NCBI GenBank assembly: GCA_027349615.1 | Contig: DAIEML010000114.1 | Location: 1 to 7,507, forward strand | Origin: Ignavibacteriales bacterium | GTDB taxonomy: Bacteria; Bacteroidota; Ignavibacteria; Ignavibacteriales; Ignavibacteriaceae | Direction: 5' to 3' | DNA length: 7,507 nucleotides | Shown: positions 1 through 6,301 of the stretch, piece after piece | How the letters are laid out: every line of letters starts with the position of its first letter | Numbering within the stretch: the first letter of the stretch is position 1 | Notes under the pieces: generated by a model | What the model was told of the DNA's origin: nothing | Database searches by the model: none | The model's input: only the letters and a program-made list of their open reading frames with translations | Made by a program: the position numbers and the translations under genes

Positions 1-121
1 GAATGTTAATCTGATATTTTCTTTTAAGTTAAATAGCAATCTGAATTCAAAGTATCATGATTTCTTTGGATCGGAAGTAACTTGGACAAATACTTCTTTC
101 GGATTTAACGTTAATTTATAA
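1..121 (+). CDS. C-terminal end of a probable outer-membrane beta-barrel protein (5' truncated by window edge)
   Basis: An open frame enters from the left edge (first full codon at base 2) and stops at TAA 119-121, leaving 39 codons. The visible tail ends in TSFGFNVNL. Two stretches alternate polar and hydrophobic residues (NVNLIFSFKLN near the start, TWTNTSFGFNVNL at the end), as expected of the last two transmembrane beta-strands of an outer-membrane protein, and the protein ends on a hydrophobic residue as such barrels often do. The family cannot be named from so short a piece. The next gene lies 178 bases downstream behind its own promoter, so this gene probably belongs to a different transcription unit. 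Alternative: the beta-rich end of some other secreted protein. Confidence 0.6.
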   Translation, partial: NVNLIFSFKLNSNLNSKYHDFFGSEVTWTNTSFGFNVNL

Positions 122-238
122 GTCTGATGCTTAAAACATAATTGATGTCCGGTATTCTTAATCTTGATCCGAATCTTAAAATATAATTGTAAATAATTTG
201 TTATTTAGTTTTCAATCGGGCAATTACGATTTCATCAA

Positions 239-269
239 TTGCTACTTCATATCTTATTTGATAATTTTG
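239..269 (+). promoter_or_regulatory. Candidate Bacteroidota-type sigma-A promoter for the lipoprotein-DUF58 operon
   Basis: TTG at 239-241 and TAATTTTG at 262-269 match the Bacteroidota -33 (TTG/TTTG) and -7 (TAnnTTTG) elements, with a 20-base spacer inside the usual range of about 17-23. Transcription would begin near 275-277, giving a leader of roughly 25 bases before the ATG at 300. No Shine-Dalgarno is visible in that leader, which is common in this phylum. The -7 element lies inside a short perfect inverted repeat (258-276), so a regulator could bind there. Confidence 0.5.
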
Positions 270-299
270 TTATCAATTTTTTAACAACAAATTTATACG

Positions 300-857
300 A
301 TGAAAATGAGAAAATTCTATCTACCCATTATTCTTTTTCTAATAATTGCTTTTACGGGTTGCAGTAAAAAATCTGATGATTATTATATGGGACAAGCTAA
401 GAAAAGCGTCGGAGAGAAAAATATTCCGGCCGCTGTTGAAGCATATCAGAATTTAGTAACAAATTATCCAAACAGTCCAATGGCTCCTCAAGCCTTGTTT
501 GAACTTGCTTCGCTTTATCAAAATAAAATGGTTAAGAGTGATAATCAAGCAAACGGACAAACCGGATTGAATGACACTCAATCATTGGAGAAAGCAATTA
601 GTTTATTTAAAAGTATTTTTGATAAATATCCTCAAAGTGATTATGCGCCAAAAGCGTTATTCATGGCTGGTTTTATTCAATCAAATGATTTGAAAGAATT
701 TAATGACGCTACAGCGACGTTTAATCTTTTCATTCAAAAATATCCTAACAATGAAATGGTCTCTTCTGCAAAAGAAGAATTAAATAATATGGGACTTACA
801 CCTGAAGATATTTTGAAGAAAAAAAATGATTCAAAAGTAAATGTCTCAAAAAAATAG
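300..857 (+). CDS. TPR-repeat lipoprotein (BamD/YbgF-like fold)
   Basis: A 185-residue lipoprotein probably anchored in the outer or inner membrane facing the periplasm. The N-terminus has basic residues (K2, R4, K5), a hydrophobic core (about 6-18) and a lipobox FTGC with lipidated Cys21. An acidic SDD at 25-27 follows the Cys and could act as a surface-export signal as in some Bacteroidota, though this is weak. Three helical TPR-like units follow at about 44-73, 98-127 and 136-165, each with the signature YPxSxxAPxALF or a variant (NYPNSPMAPQALF, KYPQSDYAPKALF, KYPNNEMVSSAKE). This is the pattern of BamD/YbgF-type TPR lipoproteins. At 185 residues it is shorter than typical BamD (about 240), so I do not call it bamD. 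The tail is Lys-rich. ATG 300 is used; ATG 306 (Met3) is an equally possible start, and an in-frame stop at 282-284 limits upstream extension. It overlaps the DUF58 gene by 17 bases, so the two proteins are co-expressed. Its partner is unknown. Confidence 0.8.
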   Translation: MKMRKFYLPIILFLIIAFTGCSKKSDDYYMGQAKKSVGEKNIPAAVEAYQNLVTNYPNSPMAPQALFELASLYQNKMVKSDNQANGQTGLNDTQSLEKAISLFKSIFDKYPQSDYAPKALFMAGFIQSNDLKEFNDATATFNLFIQKYPNNEMVSSAKEELNNMGLTPEDILKKKNDSKVNVSKK

Positions 858-1749
858 TGATTATAGAAAATATCTTAATCCTTCAGTTATTTCTAAGCTA
901 AACTCTTTAGATCTTAGAGCAAGATTGGTAGTTGAAGGATATATGGTTGGACTTCATAAAAGCCCGTATCATGGTTTCAGTGTTGAATTCACCGAGCACC
1001 GTCCATACATGCAAGGTGATGGAATAAAAGATATTGATTGGAAAGTTTACGGAAAAACAGATAAGTTTTTCATCAAACAATATGAAGAAGAAACAAACTT
1101 ACGAAGCTATATATTATTAGATACAAGCCGCTCGATGAAATATGCATCGGAAGGGAATATTTCTAAATTAGAATATGCAACCACTCTTGTTGCCAGCTTA
1201 AGTTATTTGATGAACAAGCAGCAAGACGCAGTTGGCCTTACGCTGTATTCAGATAAGATTACTAAATACTTTCCGCCAAAATCCAGCAGAGCATATCTAC
1301 AAGAAATACTAAAGCAGTTAGCTGAAATTTCCGCATCCGATAAAACTAATACAGCATCATGCTTGAATTCGATTGCTGAAAAAATTAAGAGAAGGGGATT
1401 AGTAATAATTGTTTCGGATTTTTTTGACGATGTAAACTCAATAATGTCTGCCTTGAAACATTTCAGGTATCAAAAGAATGAAGTAATTGTATTTCAAATA
1501 ATTGATCCGCTTGAGAGGAATTTTGCTTTTGGAAACGATGCTATTTTTAAAGATCTGGAAACAGAAGATGAAATAACCACTCAGCCATATCAAATCCAAA
1601 AAGCATATATGGAAGCGATGGAAGAGTTTATAAGTAAGATTAAAAAAGAATGCCTGAACTCAAACATTGAATATAATTTGATTGAAACTTCCACGCCATT
1701 TGATAAAGCTTTGTTCAGTTATATACAAAAGAGAAGGAAGCTTTATTAA
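841..1749 (+). CDS. DUF58 family protein with vWA-like fold
   Basis: A 302-residue protein with the full DUF58 hallmark: R54-P-Y-M-Q-G59-D60, then D64-x-D66-W67, K79-Q80-Y81 and an EEE run at 82-84. A vWA-like domain follows (about 88-285) with the metal-site motif D94-x-S96-x-S98 (LLDTSRSM), a Thr-containing loop near 169-171 and an acidic SDFFDD at 192-197. DUF58 proteins are thought to work as adaptors with MoxR-type AAA+ ATPases in chaperone or envelope-stress roles; the exact substrate is not known. No transmembrane segment is evident, so this is the short soluble form. ATG 841 directly follows an in-frame TAA (838-840), so it is the furthest upstream start, and the well-conserved N-terminal region (YLNPSVISKL onward) supports it. 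Translation is probably coupled to the overlapping lipoprotein gene, since no clear Shine-Dalgarno is seen. The usual MoxR neighbour upstream and Bat genes downstream are absent here; the next gene is convergent. Confidence 0.88.
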   Translation: MSQKNSDYRKYLNPSVISKLNSLDLRARLVVEGYMVGLHKSPYHGFSVEFTEHRPYMQGDGIKDIDWKVYGKTDKFFIKQYEEETNLRSYILLDTSRSMKYASEGNISKLEYATTLVASLSYLMNKQQDAVGLTLYSDKITKYFPPKSSRAYLQEILKQLAEISASDKTNTASCLNSIAEKIKRRGLVIIVSDFFDDVNSIMSALKHFRYQKNEVIVFQIIDPLERNFAFGNDAIFKDLETEDEITTQPYQIQKAYMEAMEEFISKIKKECLNSNIEYNLIETSTPFDKALFSYIQKRRKLY

Positions 1750-1762
1750 AGGTAAAAATGAA

Positions 1763-1790
1763 TTTAAAAATCTAAATCTTAATTTTTAAA
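1763..1790. terminator. Candidate A/T-only hairpin between convergent genes
   Basis: TTTAAAAAT (1763-1771) and ATTTTTAAA (1782-1790) are perfect inverted repeats of 9 bp around a 10-base loop. They sit where the DUF58 and glmM transcripts converge, and the right arm includes the last codons of glmM. The position suits a shared terminator. The stem has no G-C pair, and a clear U-run exists on neither side (the minus strand reads TTCATTTTT beyond the arm), so function is uncertain. Confidence 0.25.
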
Positions 1791-3137
1791 AAATCCTTTT
1801 ATCTCTTCAAAATATTTTTCTGATAAATTCTCCGCTGTGTTTTTACTTTTAGCTTCAGTTATTATTCTTATAATTGGTTCTGTATTAGATTTCCTAAAGT
1901 GAACCCAGTGATCCGGGAAATCAATTCTTAATCCGTCTTCAGTATTACAATTTTCTTTTTCATACTTGCTAACTAAATTAGAAATAATTTTATCTGGGCT
2001 GACATTAACGAGATCAATTTTCTTTTTAGCAATGAAATATTCAGGCAAAGATTTTTTAAGCTCAGAAATACTTCCGCCAAAATCCAATAAGTGCTGAAGA
2101 GTAATTGCTATTCCTACTAAAGCATCTCTTCCATAGTGTAGAGCGGGGTAAATTACTCCGCCGCTGCCTTCACCTCCAATTATGGCGTTAACTTCTTTCA
2201 TCTTTTTTACAACATTAGCCTCACCGACTGAAGAGCGGAATACTTTTGATCCTGCGGTTTTGGCAACATCATCAACAGCACGTGTGGTTGAAAGATTAAC
2301 AGCAACATTTCCTTTTTCTTTAGATAAAATAAATTTAACAGCTTGAGTAATTGTATTTTCTTCTCCGAATGGTTCACCTTCATTTGTAATTAGAACTAAA
2401 CGGTCAACATCTGGATCAACAACCACGCCTAGCTCGGCTTTATTGTCAATTACTGCTTTCATCGTTTCAGTTAAATTTTCTGGAAGAGGTTCTGGAAGAC
2501 GAGGAAATATTCCTGTTCGTTCGCAATTCATTTCAATTACTTCACAACCAAATTTTCGAAGTAAATCGGGAATAACATAAACGCCAGCGCCGTTAACACA
2601 ATCGACCAGCACGCGGAATTTTCTTTTTCTGATTTTTTCAATATCAATATATTTTAGATTAAAAACATCATTTACATGCCGCTTTAATCCTTCATCAGTA
2701 TGGGTTAATTTTCCAATCTCATTCCACTTCTTATATATTTTATTTTTTTTATTTAGAATCTCAAGCATTTCAAAATTTTGTTCGGGAGACATAAACTGCC
2801 CCGTATTATTAAGAAGTTTCAATGCATTCCATTGATTAGGATTATGACTTGCGGAAATTGCAATTCCTCCATTAGCTTTCATTGTTTTAACGGTATACTG
2901 TACAGTCGGAGTTGGGCAAATGCCAAGTTCAATAACATCTAATCCTTTTGCAAGCAATGTTCCGGTTACTATTGAAAGAACCATTTCACCGGTGATTCTT
3001 GCATCTCGTCCCACGACTACTTTGCCTTCCTTAACAAAATCAGCATAAGCAGAAGTGTAATTAACCAATACTTCCGGATCTAAACTTTCTCCAACAATTC
3101 CTCTAATACCCGAAACACTAACCATTAAAGATGACAT
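1779..3137 (-). CDS. glmM: Phosphoglucosamine mutase / alpha-D-phosphohexomutase (archaeal-Bacteroidota type GlmM)
   Basis: A complete 452-residue cytoplasmic alpha-D-phosphohexomutase. The four domains show their key loops in order: the N-terminal SGIRG signature (9-13); the catalytic phosphoserine loop SASHNP with Ser97; the Mg-binding loop D241-P-D243-V-D245-R246; the sugar-binding loop GGEGSGG (E323, S325); and the C-terminal phosphate-binding loop R415-K-S417-N-T-E-P421 with R424. GlmM converts glucosamine-6-phosphate to glucosamine-1-phosphate for UDP-GlcNAc and hence peptidoglycan and LPS. Classical bacterial GlmM has GGEQSGH and RxSGTEP; the GGEGSGG and SNTEP forms here resemble the archaeal/Bacteroidota GlmM group and overlap with phosphoglucomutase/phosphomannomutase loops. 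The family is certain, but the substrate (GlcN, glucose or mannose phosphate) is inferred. A strong GGAGGA lies just upstream of ATG 3137; Met5 would be too far from it. It is transcribed divergently from the receptor operon and convergently with the DUF58 gene. Confidence 0.88.
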   Translation of the reverse strand: MSSLMVSVSGIRGIVGESLDPEVLVNYTSAYADFVKEGKVVVGRDARITGEMVLSIVTGTLLAKGLDVIELGICPTPTVQYTVKTMKANGGIAISASHNPNQWNALKLLNNTGQFMSPEQNFEMLEILNKKNKIYKKWNEIGKLTHTDEGLKRHVNDVFNLKYIDIEKIRKRKFRVLVDCVNGAGVYVIPDLLRKFGCEVIEMNCERTGIFPRLPEPLPENLTETMKAVIDNKAELGVVVDPDVDRLVLITNEGEPFGEENTITQAVKFILSKEKGNVAVNLSTTRAVDDVAKTAGSKVFRSSVGEANVVKKMKEVNAIIGGEGSGGVIYPALHYGRDALVGIAITLQHLLDFGGSISELKKSLPEYFIAKKKIDLVNVSPDKIISNLVSKYEKENCNTEDGLRIDFPDHWVHFRKSNTEPIIRIITEAKSKNTAENLSEKYFEEIKGFFKN

Positions 3138-3140
3138 CGA

Positions 3141-3146
3141 TCCTCC
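3141..3146 (-). promoter_or_regulatory. Shine-Dalgarno of glmM
   Basis: On the minus strand the sequence reads GGAGGA, three bases before ATG 3137. It is the strongest Shine-Dalgarno in the window. It decides the start at Met1 over Met5, even though the spacing is on the short side. No convincing promoter for glmM was found further upstream. Confidence 0.7.
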
Positions 3147-3221
3147 GAAAAATTAATTCAAAGTGTATACAAATATTGGAATGTTCATTTTCATTTTAAA
3201 GTAATTTTTAAGAAAACTTAA

Positions 3222-3255
3222 TTTGAATGTTATTAAATATTTGTAAATAATTTTG
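3222..3255 (+). promoter_or_regulatory. Candidate Bacteroidota-type promoter upstream of the TonB receptor
   Basis: TTTG at 3222-3225 and a perfect TAnnTTTG (TAATTTTG, 3248-3255) are separated by 22 bases, within the usual range for this phylum. The -7 element is identical to that of the promoter at 262-269. Transcription would start near 3262 and give a leader of about 160 bases that includes the inverted repeat at 3365-3392. It competes with the candidate at 3317-3345. Confidence 0.4.
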
Positions 3256-3316
3256 TATAAAAATTATTAGCTAAGAATCAATTTATTTTATAAAATTTTT
3301 TTTATTGTTGTGTTCG

Positions 3317-3345
3317 TTGACATAATAAATTGATAGTATTATATT
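3317..3345 (+). promoter_or_regulatory. Candidate sigma-70-type promoter upstream of the TonB receptor
   Basis: TTGACA (3317-3322), a 17-base spacer and TATATT (3340-3345) match the general bacterial -35/-10 consensus at 6 of 6 and 5 of 6 positions with ideal spacing. The start would be near 3352, leaving a leader of about 70 bases that opens almost directly into the hairpin at 3365-3392. Bacteroidota housekeeping sigma factors normally prefer TAnnTTTG, so the match may be chance in A/T-rich DNA, or the organism may use this class as Chlorobi-side relatives might. Confidence 0.4.
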
Positions 3346-3364
3346 AACGCCCGAATTAAAAAGG

Positions 3365-3392
3365 GGTATGATCAAAATCAGGTGATCATACC
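3365..3392 (+). promoter_or_regulatory. Perfect 10-bp inverted repeat / leader hairpin before the TonB receptor gene
   Basis: GGTATGATCA (3365-3374) and TGATCATACC (3383-3392) are exact reverse complements around an 8-base loop (AAATCAGG). The second arm ends 30 bases before the start codon, leaving the Shine-Dalgarno free. With four G-C pairs it is by far the most stable palindrome in the spacers. The base after it is not a U-run (ATTTATCG), so it is not an ordinary terminator. It could be an mRNA hairpin that stabilises or regulates the transcript, or a DNA operator just downstream of the promoter at 3317-3345. The inverted repeat is plain in the sequence; the role is inferred. Confidence 0.6.
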
Positions 3393-3412
3393 ATTTATCG
3401 ATTAAAAAGTTT

Positions 3413-3417
3413 GAGGT
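3413..3417 (+). promoter_or_regulatory. Shine-Dalgarno of the TonB receptor gene
   Basis: GAGGT lies five bases before ATG 3423 and supports that start codon. Confidence 0.55.
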
Positions 3418-3422
3418 CGTGA

Positions 3423-6278
3423 ATGAGTAAATTTCGATTACTTTTTATTTTTTCAATCCTAACTTTTTTTACATATCAAATATTTCCACAATCCTCAGGA
3501 AAAATTGCAGGTAAGATAACAGATAAATCTAATGGTGAACCAGTTCCATTTGCAAATGTTATGATAGAAGGAACCAGCAAAGGTAATGCTGCAGATATGA
3601 ATGGCGAATATACTATTCTTGATGTTGCGCCAGGTTTATATAAAGTAACTGTTTCTGCCGTTGGTTTTCAAAAAGTTACGATTGAAAATGTTAGAGTTAA
3701 TGTTGACTTTACAACTAGATTAAATTTCCAGTTAACTGCAGGGGCAATTGATATGCCCACAATTGTAGTAAGAGGTGAACGTAATCCTCTTGTTAGGCAA
3801 GATTTAACAAATCCAACAGTTGCAATTACAACTGAAACAATACAAGAACTTCCGGTTGATCAAATTTCTGATGTTATTGCTTTGCAAGCTGGTGTTGTTA
3901 CTGGAAATGACGGATCATTACACGTAAGAGGTGGTTACGGAAATGAAATTGCTTATACGCTTAATGGAATTTCATTAAATGATCCATATGGCAATATGAA
4001 TTCGATTGGACTTGCAACTAATGCAGTTCAAGAAGTTTCAGTTTCTACTGGTACTTTCAGCGCAGAATTTGGAAATGCATTAAGCGGAGTGGTAAACTAT
4101 ATTACTAAAGAAGGCGGAAACAAATTGAACTTTAGTCTTAGAGGATATGCAGGAGATTATGCAACCTCAAGATCAGATCTCTTTTCAAGTCAAATTGGTA
4201 AAATTGATCCATTGAATAGAGGAAGGTTAGAAGCTACTTTAGGCGGACCGATTCCTATTTCAAATGATTTGCACTTTTATGTTTCAGGCATTTTTGAAAA
4301 TTATAAAGGCGATCTTTACGGACAAAAATTATATGAACCGACTGATTCATATCTAACTCCAGATAATTTTAGCTCTTCAGACCCACGCCACGGATTATCA
4401 ACTGGGCCGTATTATTTTCACCCATATAATGATTTTCCAGACACTGCAGGTCTTCCAACCGGAAACGGACAAATTGTTTCTATGAATCCTTCTACAAGTT
4501 ATAATTTACAAGGCAATTTAAGCTACAGATTATCTTCAAATGTAAAATTGAAATATGAAGCTGTGTTTGATAAGAGCCAATATAAAAATTATAGTATGGC
4601 TTATAAATATAATCCGGATGGAGTAGGAACGAATTATGCTGACGGATTGATTCAAACTTTAGGATTAACACATACATTAAATAGTAAAATGTTTTACACA
4701 TTGCAGTTTTCATATGGTTATAATGAAGGGAAATACTATTTATATAGTAATCCAACCGATCCAAGATATTTGCCAGATTTATATTCCGCAGCGATTGGTA
4801 ATACAGGTTTTTATGCCGGCGGAACTGATAATTATAGATCTTTTAGAAAAACAACTACTCTTGGCGTAAAAGGAGATATTGTTGCACAATTATTTTCAAC
4901 TCATGAATTTAAAGCTGGTTTTGAACTGAGGCGGCATCACTTAACGTATGAAAGTTATTCTGTTGATATTGAAAAACTAAATCCTAATGGGACATTGGGA
5001 GCGTTAACGAATAGCGATCTTTTGTACGATAGTACACTTACTTTGGTAAGAAGAGTTCCAACAAATCAACCTTCGCTGTATAATTCTTTTGATAATAAGC
5101 CAACACAGTTTGCAGCATACATACAAGATAAGATTGAATTAGCTTCAACAATGATTTTGAATGTTGGATTAAGATATGAAATGTTCAATCCTGATGCTTT
5201 ATATAATCCAAACTTATCTCAAAATTTAACTGATTCATTATCAGGTTTTATTAATGCTTACAATATTCCCGCAAAAGTTAAAAATACTTTAGCTCCTAGA
5301 ATAAGTATTTCTTATCCAATAACTGATAAAGGAATAATAAGATTTTCGTATGGACATTTTTATCAGATTGGTTCTTTATCAAGTCTTTATTCAAATAACC
5401 AATACTTTGTAACTAATTTCGGTTCAAGCCCTACATTTGGAAATCCAAATGTAGAGCCACAAAAATCTATTCAATATGAAATTGGTTTGCAGCAAGCACT
5501 AACTGATAATTTTAAATTTGATGTTACTGGATTTTACAAAGATGTAAGCAATTATATTTATACTGAAACTGTTTATACAGATTTAGGCAGAGAATATTTT
5601 GTTTTAACAAACTTAGCGTATTCAAATGTTAGAGGAATAACAATATCTCTTCTAAAAAGATCTTCCCCAGGAGATATTTTCTCTGCCAGTTTAGATTATA
5701 CATTCTCAATTGCCGAAGGAAACAGAACCTATCCAGCAGATCAAATATTCTTCAGTGAGCAAACCGGTCAAAGATCAGAAACTTTTCTAGTTCCTCTTAG
5801 CTTCGATCGAACTCACGTAATAAATGGTACAGTTGCATTAAATCAGCCAAATGATTGGAGTGTAGGAATGATCTTTAACTTCGAAACTGGAACTCCCTAC
5901 ACACCGCAGCTTCCAGCTAGCTTTACAAACGTAACCTACGAACAAAGCTCTGCTAATCAGCCGGTTATTTGGAATGTTGATCTGAAGTTTGAAAAGTATT
6001 TTAGAATAGGCGCGTTAGATTACTCTGTATTTTTACAAGTTCTTAATTTATTCGATACTCAAAATGAATTATCAGTTTACGCAAGTTCAGGAAGAGCATT
6101 GTCAAATGTTGAACAAACCCAAAATGCAGTTCAGTTTAGCGATATTAGAAATAGAATAAATAGAGGCGATCCGGGACTTTTCAACATAAGCCAAATAGAT
6201 AATTATTATTCGCAAAGACCGGAAAGAGTTAACGCACCGCGCGAGGTCCGGCTTGGCTTTTCAATTCTATTTAATTAA
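3423..6278 (+). CDS. TonB-dependent outer-membrane receptor with N-terminal carboxypeptidase-regulatory-like domain
   Basis: A complete 951-residue outer-membrane receptor that would import a ligand across the outer membrane using energy from TonB-ExbBD. A signal peptide (1 to about 23, cleavage after FPQ) is followed by a carboxypeptidase-D regulatory-like beta-sandwich (about 26-108: GKIAGKITDKSNGEPVPFAN, then the DMNGEYTILDVAPGLYKV type core). A hydrophobic stretch TIVVRGER (113-120) is the likely TonB-box position. The plug domain (about 121-230) shows LPVDQISDVI, LHVRGGYGNEIAYTLNGI and the FGNALSGVVNYITKEGG end typical of plugs. The rest is a 22-strand-type barrel, with the late NLFDTQNE motif and a terminal strand RLGFSILFN ending in Asn after the usual aromatic. 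It is not of SusC length or type in detail, and no SusD follows. The next gene, 23 bases downstream, encodes a secreted protein, so the two probably work together. The ligand cannot be read from the sequence. Confidence 0.92.
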   Translation: MSKFRLLFIFSILTFFTYQIFPQSSGKIAGKITDKSNGEPVPFANVMIEGTSKGNAADMNGEYTILDVAPGLYKVTVSAVGFQKVTIENVRVNVDFTTRLNFQLTAGAIDMPTIVVRGERNPLVRQDLTNPTVAITTETIQELPVDQISDVIALQAGVVTGNDGSLHVRGGYGNEIAYTLNGISLNDPYGNMNSIGLATNAVQEVSVSTGTFSAEFGNALSGVVNYITKEGGNKLNFSLRGYAGDYATSRSDLFSSQIGKIDPLNRGRLEATLGGPIPISNDLHFYVSGIFENYKGDLYGQKLYEPTDSYLTPDNFSSSDPRHGLSTGPYYFHPYNDFPDTAGLPTGNGQIVSMNPSTSYNLQGNLSYRLSSNVKLKYEAVFDKSQYKNYSMAYKYNPDGVGTNYADGLIQTLGLTHTLNSKMFYTLQFSYGYNEGKYYLYSNPTDPRYLPDLYSAAIGNTGFYAGGTDNYRSFRKTTTLGVKGDIVAQLFSTHEFKAGFELRRHHLTYESYSVDIEKLNPNGTLGALTNSDLLYDSTLTLVRRVPTNQPSLYNSFDNKPTQFAAYIQDKIELASTMILNVGLRYEMFNPDALYNPNLSQNLTDSLSGFINAYNIPAKVKNTLAPRISISYPITDKGIIRFSYGHFYQIGSLSSLYSNNQYFVTNFGSSPTFGNPNVEPQKSIQYEIGLQQALTDNFKFDVTGFYKDVSNYIYTETVYTDLGREYFVLTNLAYSNVRGITISLLKRSSPGDIFSASLDYTFSIAEGNRTYPADQIFFSEQTGQRSETFLVPLSFDRTHVINGTVALNQPNDWSVGMIFNFETGTPYTPQLPASFTNVTYEQSSANQPVIWNVDLKFEKYFRIGALDYSVFLQVLNLFDTQNELSVYASSGRALSNVEQTQNAVQFSDIRNRINRGDPGLFNISQIDNYYSQRPERVNAPREVRLGFSILFN

Positions 6279-6288
6279 GAAATGAGTT

Positions 6289-6295
6289 AAAGGAA
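6289..6295 (+). promoter_or_regulatory. Shine-Dalgarno of the secreted-protein gene
   Basis: AAAGGAA is centred about seven bases from ATG 6302. It supports that start and independent translation within the receptor operon, whose intergenic gap is only 23 bases (6279-6301). Confidence 0.65.
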
Positions 6296-6301
6296 TTTAT
6301 A

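Noticed and set aside
220..242. Short inverted repeat GCAATT/AATTGC with an 11-base loop
   Set aside because: Six mostly A/T pairs with a long loop are expected by chance in this composition.
258..282. Rho-independent terminator: TTGATAA/TTATCAA stem followed by T6
   Set aside because: The stem has only one G-C pair, sits 18 bases before the lipoprotein ATG, and coincides with a perfect Bacteroidota -7 element. A promoter explains it better.
3160..3177. Minus-strand promoter for glmM around TATACA / AATATTTG
   Set aside because: Neither matches TAnnTTTG fully, and no -33 or -35 element lies at proper spacing.
3368..3385. Leader mini-frame ATG ATC AAA ATC AGG TGA inside the inverted repeat
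   Set aside because: The AAGGGG before it is only one base from the ATG, too close for a working Shine-Dalgarno. The five codons have no regulatory signature such as repeated rare codons.
4492..4764. 90-codon reading frame on the minus strand
   Set aside because: It lies wholly inside the TonB receptor barrel, has no Shine-Dalgarno or recognisable domain, and its composition is that of an antisense shadow.
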